NCBI GenBank assembly: GCA_022564135.1
Contig: JADFLZ010000193.1
Coordinates: 1 to 5,110, forward strand
DNA: 5,110 bases
Reading direction: 5' to 3'
Source: Candidatus Zixiibacteriota bacterium
Lineage (GTDB): Bacteria; Zixibacteria; MSB-5A5; GN15; FEB-12
Each line of letters opens with the position of its first letter. The stretch's first letter is position 1. Below are positions 1 to 5,110 of the stretch, one piece after another. The notes beneath the pieces are model-generated. The model had not been told where the DNA came from and searched no databases. It worked only from the letters and a program-made list of their open reading frames with translations. Both the position numbers and the translations under genes were made by a program.

Positions 1-668
1 ACCTTGGATTCTGAAACGCAGAGAGCAGTAAAACTGGAGTGCAGACCTTTGATAGATTTGGTAGTGCCATCGATTACATCATTGCCCATCGAAAGTAGTG
101 CTACTGGTCGCGGCATCGGCAAACCGTAGCGCTGGCGATGTTCAGCTTTGCCAAAGAGGGTGCCAACAGCAATCGTAGGATTTCCGCCGACTTCTTTGCC
201 CGGTTTTACTCTGACGCCTTCAGTAATAGTTGATTCAATCAGAACTTCTTCACCAACCGGTAAAGTTTCTGTGGTACGCTGCAGGACATCGCCCATCACC
301 TGGGCTGCTGTTCTGTCATTGGCGCGTTTTAAGGCGTTGGCCGCTTCTTTGGTTCTCTGGTCTTCGGGAATTCTGTTCAGTCCGTTTCGACCATGAAGCG
401 ATACGGCGATAGCTGACAGGGCTGCAGAGACTATGATAGATTGCCTGAGCTGCCTGTTTCTGAGAGCGCTGAAATTTGATTTGTTATGATAGCTGTCATC
501 AAGATGGACAATTGAGAGGTCGGCGACTTCAAGGTCGTAGGCTCTCAGGCAGACGCTGTGGCGGTGGTTAAATTCCAGGATGCGGTCGTGATTAAAACTG
601 TCCTCATCTTTTTGCCCGTTGTAAATGGGGGGGGAGTCGAAAATGTCAAAGCGAAGCTTGTTGTTCAT
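1..668 (-). CDS. Divergent GlpX-like (class II fructose-bisphosphatase / Li+-sensitive phosphatase superfamily) protein, 3' end off window
   Basis: The minus strand is open from an ATG at 668 to the window edge, giving 222 codons with no stop. An in-frame TAA (669-671) lies directly before the ATG, and an AGGT Shine-Dalgarno-like site sits 9 bases upstream, so the start is well fixed. Residues 1-70 are a polar, His/Asp-rich extension I do not recognise. Residues 76-215 resemble the GlpX N-terminal half: an Ala-rich helix (about 78-92), a helix ending in MGDVL (125-129), VLIESTITEG (142-151) where GlpX has its GEGExDEAPM segment, then DVIDGTTKSIKG (197-208) where GlpX has DPxEGTxxxAxG. In GlpX and related phosphatases the Asp/Glu of the second motif bind catalytic metal; D197 and D200 would do so here. 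The first acidic motif is poorly kept, so substrate and even activity are uncertain. It lies 101 bases after the exported-protein gene. The reading frame is near certain; the family call is moderate. Confidence 0.62.
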   Translation of the reverse strand, partial: MNNKLRFDIFDSPPIYNGQKDEDSFNHDRILEFNHRHSVCLRAYDLEVADLSIVHLDDSYHNKSNFSALRNRQLRQSIIVSAALSAIAVSLHGRNGLNRIPEDQRTKEAANALKRANDRTAAQVMGDVLQRTTETLPVGEEVLIESTITEGVRVKPGKEVGGNPTIAVGTLFGKAEHRQRYGLPMPRPVALLSMGNDVIDGTTKSIKGLHSSFTALCVSESK

Positions 669-677
669 TTATAATGT

Positions 678-684
678 ACCTGCC
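678..684 (-). promoter_or_regulatory. Shine-Dalgarno-like site for the GlpX-like gene
   Basis: The minus strand reads GGCAGGT, with its AGGT core (678-681) separated by 9 bases from the ATG at 668. Together with the in-frame TAA immediately before that ATG, it settles the start codon. Confidence 0.5.
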
Positions 685-687
685 ACA

Positions 688-703
688 ATAAATGATAATT
701 TAT
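688..703. repeat. Small AT-only inverted repeat upstream of the GlpX-like gene
   Basis: ATAAAT (688-693) and ATTTAT (698-703) are perfect inverted arms around a GATA spacer, in the 101-base gap between the exported-protein gene and the GlpX-like gene. On the minus strand the stretch includes TATAAA (699-704), which could be a -10 element, but no well-spaced -35 is evident. It could be a small operator or simply AT-rich promoter DNA. Arms this short in AT-rich sequence also arise by chance. Confidence 0.25.
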
Positions 704-769
704 AAGAAAAAACAGCAACTGCAAGCATGGAAAACAGGGATTTGATAAGAATATTCGGCAAAAGGACCG

Positions 770-3307
770 CTACATTATAACCACAAATTTGCCAATCTGG
801 GTGCTGCCATCGGGCATTTCCACGCTCCAGTAGTACAAACTTGAGACAATCAGCTGTCTGTTACGGGTGATTAAGTCCCATTGGGCATGGCTAAAAGTAG
901 GGTCAGCCGGGCTGACATCGTGGGACAGCTCTCTGATCAGGTCACCATCTAAAGAAAAAATTCGAATTGTGCACTTTGGCGGCAGATTGGCAAAATGAAT
1001 TGCCCGCACTTTGTCTCGGGGAAGAAAATCCTGAGTGAGACCCTCGAAGCCTTGTCCGCGATAATCAACATCATTGCGATAGGGATTAGGATAGACGAAA
1101 ATATCTTTAAATTCGCCGCTTAAGGCTTCGGCCGAACCTGATACAAATGCTTCAATTGTTCCCAGCACTTTCGATGTCTCCAGCGGCTCGAGGCCGGTTT
1201 CGGGAGAGCCAAAATCGAAAGCAGTCACATTCATATAATATGGCACAGTAGCCAGCAGTTTATTTATTTCAAATTCGTACTCATAGTACTTGAAATAGCC
1301 GTCATCTGTATAGTCATCCGGTACCGGGGGAATAGAAGGTAAAAGCTGATTGGGGAACCTTTTCACAATCGGGGTTGTCGACCCAAACTGGTCTGCGTTT
1401 GAACCATGTTTGGCAAAATAGAAGATTGAGTCCGGATAAAAGGGATGAATGTAAGGGCTGCTTGGTCTGTAATTGAGCGGATCAAATAGTGAGTCTCCGC
1501 ATGGATTCGGGAATCTTCCGTAGGCGCATTGCAACTCTTCTAAGGTGTACGGTGTACTGATTTCCATGACAAAACCGGGCCGCGGTTTCAGGAGCGGATT
1601 ATAGATAAATTTTCTGAAGTTTTTGCGGTCATATGAGGCAACCAGACTAAAACTGCTTTCCCTGTCGTCGCGGCCGATGTAAACGTTGTAGCCCTCAAAA
1701 TCAATTATTCCGGAAAATATATCTTTGGTCGTTTCCGATCTGCCGCCGTTGAACCTGACTTTGAGTCCGTTGACAGCCTGGCTCAGCCATACTTTTGGCG
1801 CCGGCGGCGGGGAGGCCGCTTTCCAGTCAGGGACGCCATCGCCGGTATAAAATGTGGTTTCGGCCACCGAAATTTCCCAGACACTGTCAATTAAGACCGT
1901 ATCCAGTATACAAACCGCGAAATCACCGAAGTATCCGTCGCCGTCTGTATCTACTCCCGGATTATCGTATACCCAGCCGGCCCAGATGGCATTATCTGCA
2001 AAGTCAGAGAAATCCAGGTATTCATAGAATTTTGCCGGGTCGTTGTTGGCAGCTAGTAATCTTTTCCAGACCCAGGCATTAGTATGTAATTGTTCGCCGC
2101 CAACATACGCCAGGGGAAAGCTTACTTTGCTTCCCGGCTGCATCGTATACGGGCCTATTGATAAAAGCCATTGAATGTCATTTCCGCTGGACATAATTCT
2201 TGCTATGGCAGGATCAGGCTGAACCCAGGTAGGGTTAAATGGAGAAATTGAAGCAGTCCAGGCCTGGTCGTAGTCAACTTCGCCGTTACTCAGCAAATGA
2301 TACTTGTTGCGGTCACCTATAGGAGTGCCAATGCCGTTACCCATGCGTCTAAAATTTCGTTTATGCTGCGGACCAAAATCGAAACGGGGGTTGAGATTAA
2401 AAACCCACCAGTTAAACCCGAGTTTTTCATCATAGTCGGGTTTGCCCAGGTAGCGCATGCCCACTACGTTCGGGGCAAACCAGTCAGGCCCCCAGGAATC
2501 GCCGTTATTGTCCGCTGTCCAGGCCAGATTGAGAGTGTGAGTAATTTCGCACTCGCCTTCTCTTCTTGTGTAATTTCTCATAAATCCGCCCAGGTCATCA
2601 ATGCCTTCGGTCGGCTCTTTGATGGGCAGGTCTGGTGTCGGATTTTGATTTTGATTAAGGCGATCCTCATGTACGTCGCCGTCCATGTAAATGCCGATAT
2701 AGACATCTTCAAGAATATTGTCGCCAATGTTTTTGATATAGTAATCTATCAGCACAAAATCTTCAGTATAGTTAAATGACCAGGCATAAGATGACTGGGT
2801 TACTTCTATTCCCAGAGGCTTGTGTCTCCGGAAATCTGAAGCATCAAATCCAAGGTCCGGTACACCCGAAGTAAAGGTGTCCGTATATATAGAAATAAAG
2901 TCCTGCTCAGAAACAGCTTCTTCGAAACCGGAAATAGAGGGATCTACGCTGCTGCGGTAGGTGATTTCTCCGAAAGGTGGCACGTCGGGATTAAATTCTC
3001 TGTTCGGAATATTTGATTCGGCAGCAGTCGAGACCAAAGTGTCCCGGCCGACTACAGCGCCAACCCAGAGGCCAGCTTTGTAGAGGTGAACGGTGTTTGA
3101 CTTACGGGGAAATTCAGCCATCAGGATTTTCTTATTAGTAAAGCAATCCCGGAATGGCGGACGTCCCAGAGTTCCGAAATTAGTAATACCAAATGACAGC
3201 TGTCCGACGTTATGAAGTCCCGAGCAGTATACAGGCAGCTCTGCTGATAAAACAGTGCCGCTTATAAATATAATCGAAATAAAAATAAGACGGGTTATAA
3301 AGACCAT
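770..3307 (-). CDS. Large exported protein with C-terminal T9SS/FlgD-like sorting domain, function unknown
   Basis: The ATG at 3307 gives 845 residues ending at TAG (770-772). It begins with a clear signal peptide: Lys/Arg-poor but with Arg6, a hydrophobic stretch over residues 7-19, and a likely cut after VLSA (about residue 22). No lipobox follows, so it should be secreted or surface-anchored rather than a lipoprotein. Residues 23-450 are rich in aromatic beta-strand-like segments (for example around YYIKNIGD, near 189) of no family I can name. DTDGDGYF (453-460) resembles a calcium-binding loop. Residues about 498-700 look like a fibronectin-III-like region, opening after PPPAPKVW and closing with YYMNVTAFDFG (690-700). 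The last 110 residues, from IFVYPNPYR (736-744) to GKFVVIM (839-845), match the layout of T9SS type A sorting or FlgD-like C-terminal domains seen in FCB-group bacteria. An in-frame TTG at 3337 would add ten residues ahead of the signal peptide and is less likely. I infer a surface or secreted structural role; no catalytic motif was seen. Confidence 0.85.
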   Translation of the reverse strand: MVFITRLIFISIIFISGTVLSAELPVYCSGLHNVGQLSFGITNFGTLGRPPFRDCFTNKKILMAEFPRKSNTVHLYKAGLWVGAVVGRDTLVSTAAESNIPNREFNPDVPPFGEITYRSSVDPSISGFEEAVSEQDFISIYTDTFTSGVPDLGFDASDFRRHKPLGIEVTQSSYAWSFNYTEDFVLIDYYIKNIGDNILEDVYIGIYMDGDVHEDRLNQNQNPTPDLPIKEPTEGIDDLGGFMRNYTRREGECEITHTLNLAWTADNNGDSWGPDWFAPNVVGMRYLGKPDYDEKLGFNWWVFNLNPRFDFGPQHKRNFRRMGNGIGTPIGDRNKYHLLSNGEVDYDQAWTASISPFNPTWVQPDPAIARIMSSGNDIQWLLSIGPYTMQPGSKVSFPLAYVGGEQLHTNAWVWKRLLAANNDPAKFYEYLDFSDFADNAIWAGWVYDNPGVDTDGDGYFGDFAVCILDTVLIDSVWEISVAETTFYTGDGVPDWKAASPPPAPKVWLSQAVNGLKVRFNGGRSETTKDIFSGIIDFEGYNVYIGRDDRESSFSLVASYDRKNFRKFIYNPLLKPRPGFVMEISTPYTLEELQCAYGRFPNPCGDSLFDPLNYRPSSPYIHPFYPDSIFYFAKHGSNADQFGSTTPIVKRFPNQLLPSIPPVPDDYTDDGYFKYYEYEFEINKLLATVPYYMNVTAFDFGSPETGLEPLETSKVLGTIEAFVSGSAEALSGEFKDIFVYPNPYRNDVDYRGQGFEGLTQDFLPRDKVRAIHFANLPPKCTIRIFSLDGDLIRELSHDVSPADPTFSHAQWDLITRNRQLIVSSLYYWSVEMPDGSTQIGKFVVIM

Positions 3308-3325
3308 AGAACTATTTTGTTTCGG

Positions 3326-3356
3326 GTTATAATTCAATTACTGTTTTTTCGCTCAA
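3326..3356 (-). promoter_or_regulatory. Weak candidate promoter for the exported-protein gene
   Basis: On the minus strand TTGAGC (3351-3356) and TATAAC (3326-3331) resemble -35 and -10 boxes, but their 19-base spacing is long. Transcription would start about 11 bases before the ATG at 3307, leaving almost no leader, which fits the lack of a Shine-Dalgarno sequence there. The 113-base gap after nfu makes a separate promoter plausible, but the boxes are a weak match and FCB bacteria often use a different promoter consensus. Confidence 0.2.
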
Positions 3357-3420
3357 GCACGAATTTTGTTGGCGAAAGTTGCGGTTAATGAATAGGTCAT
3401 CCCAAATATTCCTGCCAGCT

Positions 3421-4011
3421 TCAATTGTAATACGGGTTAGCACCGGCGGCGTGGTCTGTTATATCATGGATCTCTGTTACTTCCGGAATGGCTGCTCTTA
3501 TTGCTTTTTCGATGCCTTGTTTGAGAGTAACCGAAGCTGAGGAGCAGCCCTGACAGCCCCCGCCCAAGCGAAGATAGACTGAAGTTCCTTCTACATCCGC
3601 AAGCTCAACTTTTCCGCCATGCGAAGCAATAGCCGGGTTAACTTCAGCCTCAAAGAGCTTTTCAATCGTCCGGCGGATATGCTCTTCGGAAGGCAGCTTC
3701 TTTTTGGCATCAGGATCTATAAGACGTTTGCCGCTGCTGATAGCTGAGCGGATAGCTTCGCCGACTTTTTTACCAATCACAGGCCACGGCTCGTCGCCAT
3801 CTTTGGCGATGGTCAAAGTATTGCCGGTCACCAGAATTTCCCTCACACCGGAAATATCAAAGAGTAATTCCAATAACGGTGAACCTTTGGCCGTTTCAGT
3901 ATCACGGCAGATAAGACTGCCATCGCTGAGAATCGGATAATCGACTACAAACTTACAGACGGACGGGTCCAGAGTAGGCTGTCCGCTAATATTTATCTCT
4001 TTTGAAGCCAT
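3421..4011 (-). CDS. nfu: Nfu-type iron-sulfur cluster scaffold/carrier (Nfu_N + NifU C-terminal domain)
   Basis: This 196-residue cytosolic protein has the two-domain layout of mitochondrial NFU1 and alphaproteobacterial Nfu. Residues about 7-92 form the Nfu N-terminal domain, with the FVVDYPIL, GSPLLELLFDISGVREILVTG and WPVIGKKVGEAI pattern. Residues about 108-185 form the NifU C-terminal domain, with HGGKVEL (131-137) and the cluster-binding CxxC in GGGCQGCSSAS (C153, C156). Dimers of this family hold an Fe4S4 cluster between the paired CxxC motifs and pass it to target enzymes. The ATG at 4011 lies only 16 bases after the Mrp stop codon, so the two are very likely one operon. The upstream bases (AGAGTAG, 4021-4027) give at best a weak ribosome site, so translation may rely on coupling. 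Length is normal and both cysteines are present. The gene ends at TGA (3421-3423). Confidence 0.93.
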   Translation of the reverse strand: MASKEINISGQPTLDPSVCKFVVDYPILSDGSLICRDTETAKGSPLLELLFDISGVREILVTGNTLTIAKDGDEPWPVIGKKVGEAIRSAISSGKRLIDPDAKKKLPSEEHIRRTIEKLFEAEVNPAIASHGGKVELADVEGTSVYLRLGGGCQGCSSASVTLKQGIEKAIRAAIPEVTEIHDITDHAAGANPYYN

Positions 4012-4027
4012 ACGTTTATTCTACTCT

Positions 4028-5110
4028 CTAAATAGAAAATGACTTTTGGTCAATTTTTTCCTTTTTGCAGTCTTCGCATTCGCACAATTTTCTCAGCCTA
4101 TTAAACGCGAAAATTCCGGTATTGTGCCCGTCAGAAAAGGCTACCGCTAAACCATATCTGCCTACCGGGGAGACCTTAGTTGCCTTTATATCAAGCGGCA
4201 CTTTTTTAGAATCTATTAGCTTGCGGCCGGTATCTTCATCAACACACTGTGCGCAGGCACAATTAAGACGCAGATAGTAGCCGGAATGCTTACTCTGATG
4301 TCCGTCCGGCCAGGTCATAATCAAGTTATTTTCAGAATCAGTCTTTATGCTTAATGGCTCATTGGCAGATATTTCAGATTCCACCTTTTCCACTCTCTGG
4401 TGAAGAACTTCTGCTAATTTTATAAAAGCCTTCGCACTTGGCGAGTCATTTCCCTCAGCTTCAGCTACAACTACAATGGGCGTGCCGCTGTCGCCGCTTT
4501 TCATAATAGCCGGGTCTAAAGGCAGAGAGCCCAAAAGTGGTACGTCATATTCATCTGCCAGTCTTTTCCCCCCACCCGTATCAAAAATTGCTGTTTCTTC
4601 ATGGCAATGCGAGCAGATAAAGCCCGACATATTCTCAATCACACCCAGAATAGGTACATTGACCTGCTGGAACATTCTCAAACCCTTACGGGCCACACCC
4701 AAAGCAACTTCTTGCGGTGTGGTCACGATAACTGCTCCGGAGAGCTGCGCCTGCTGGGCCAAAGTCAGCTGGACATCACCGGTGCCGGGGGGGAGGTCAA
4801 TCAATAGAAAATCCAGCTGGCCCCATTCGACCTGTCCCAGAAACTGGTGAATCATTTTCATAGCCATTGGCGCCCGCCAGATAACCGGAGATTTTGCATC
4901 TAACAGCAGCCCCATGGAGATAAAGCTGACCCCGAATTTGTTAATAGGCTTCAGGTAGCCGCCGCTGGTGTCGGGTCTCTCATCTTTGGAGCCAAGCATA
5001 CCGGGCTGACTGGGGCCATAAATATCGGCATCAAGAAGGCCGACTTTGTTACCGGCTAAATGAAGCGCCACAGAGAGATTGGTGGCAATAGTAGATTTGC
5101 CCACGCCACC
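4028..5110 (-). CDS. Mrp/NBP35-family Fe-S carrier ATPase with C-terminal DUF971 domain (HCF101-like), 5' end off window
   Basis: The open frame enters from the right edge with GGVGKST, the deviant Walker A (P-loop) of Mrp/ApbC/NBP35 ATPases, so the true start lies beyond 5110; a GTG at 5104 is only the Val codon inside the P-loop. Of 360 visible residues, about 1-235 are the Mrp domain: DADIYGPSQPG (27-37), Walker B DLPPGTGD (105-112), ENMSGFICSHC with the cluster-binding CxxC (C166, C169), and GSLPLDP. Residues about 250-348 are DUF971 (GBBH-like N-terminal fold): WPDGH, LRLNCACAQCVDEDTGRK, then FSDGHNTGIF. C284, C286, C289 and H329 match the zinc ligands of human gamma-butyrobetaine hydroxylase. 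A further CECEDC (C343, C345, C348) lies near the end. Mrp-DUF971 is the order in chloroplast HCF101, which loads Fe4S4 clusters onto targets; a DUF59 domain may precede the P-loop off-window. The nfu gene follows after 16 bases, supporting a joint role in Fe-S delivery. Confidence 0.92.
   Translation of the reverse strand, partial: GGVGKSTIATNLSVALHLAGNKVGLLDADIYGPSQPGMLGSKDERPDTSGGYLKPINKFGVSFISMGLLLDAKSPVIWRAPMAMKMIHQFLGQVEWGQLDFLLIDLPPGTGDVQLTLAQQAQLSGAVIVTTPQEVALGVARKGLRMFQQVNVPILGVIENMSGFICSHCHEETAIFDTGGGKRLADEYDVPLLGSLPLDPAIMKSGDSGTPIVVVAEAEGNDSPSAKAFIKLAEVLHQRVEKVESEISANEPLSIKTDSENNLIMTWPDGHQSKHSGYYLRLNCACAQCVDEDTGRKLIDSKKVPLDIKATKVSPVGRYGLAVAFSDGHNTGIFAFNRLRKLCECEDCKKEKIDQKSFSI

Noticed and set aside
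148..412. Two overlapping plus-strand open frames of 82 and 60 codons
   Set aside because: Both are antisense to the continuous minus-strand frame of the GlpX-like gene, whose start, ribosome site and DVIDGTT motif are much better supported.
707..724. T-tract (TTTTTT on the minus strand) after CAGTTGCTG, downstream of the exported-protein gene
   Set aside because: The possible stem is only three base pairs, too weak for a terminator call.
2297..2779. Plus-strand open frame of 160 codons
   Set aside because: It lies wholly antisense within the exported-protein gene, has no recognisable domain or ribosome site, and is explained by the codon pattern of the opposite strand.
3347..3377. Inverted repeat TTTCGC / GCGAAA with a 19-base loop between nfu and the exported-protein gene
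   Set aside because: On the transcribed strand it is followed by A residues rather than T, the stem is only six base pairs and the loop is long, so it does not make an intrinsic terminator.
3353..3400. Minus-strand mini-ORF of 15 codons (MTYSLTATFANKIRA) in the gap after nfu, with a GGCAGGA sequence upstream
   Set aside because: It is too short to judge, the ribosome-like site is somewhat distant, and there is no sign of a leader peptide (no codon runs or attenuator hairpin).
4065..4850. Plus-strand open frames of 68 to 124 codons
   Set aside because: They are antisense to the Mrp-DUF971 gene, which is unambiguous by its motifs; they show no domain of their own.
5102..5104. GTG as start codon of the Mrp-family gene
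   Set aside because: It encodes the Val inside the GGVGKST P-loop and the frame stays open to the window edge, so the gene is truncated by the window rather than starting here.

Overview
The window carries four protein genes, all on the minus strand and tightly packed. Two of them run off the window edges. In transcription order (right to left) they are: an Mrp/NBP35-type P-loop ATPase with a C-terminal DUF971 domain (4028-5110, N-terminus missing); a two-domain Nfu iron-sulfur scaffold/carrier (3421-4011); a large exported protein of about 845 residues with a C-terminal sorting/FlgD-like domain (770-3307); and the first 222 codons of a divergent protein resembling GlpX-type (class II) fructose-1,6-bisphosphatases (1-668, C-terminus missing). 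No tRNA, rRNA, CRISPR array, insertion sequence or phage gene was seen. The longest non-coding gaps are 101 and 113 bases.

The style points to an uncultured bacterium of the FCB superphylum (Zixibacteria, KSB1, Marinimicrobia or similar). The exported protein has the 'VYPNPYR ... GKFVVIM' C-terminal layout common in secreted proteins of those lineages, several starts lack a strong Shine-Dalgarno sequence, and base composition is moderate. This is inference from protein style, not a phylogenetic result.

The right half is an iron-sulfur cluster maturation module. The Mrp-DUF971 protein has the domain order of plant chloroplast HCF101, an Fe4S4 carrier. The Nfu gene starts 16 bases after its stop codon, so the two are probably co-transcribed and handle clusters in sequence. 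The DUF971 part keeps a CxCxxC plus His pattern matching the zinc site of the gamma-butyrobetaine hydroxylase N-terminal domain, and adds a second CxCxxC at the extreme C-terminus.

The left half holds the exported protein and the GlpX-like gene, each after a gap of about 100 bases, so they may have their own promoters. The GlpX-like gene is the least ordinary item: it has a DxIDGTT phosphatase-type motif, but the usual GEGExDEAPM catalytic segment is not recognisable, and it has an N-terminal extension of about 70 residues. I saw no clear evidence of an entirely new multi-gene system.
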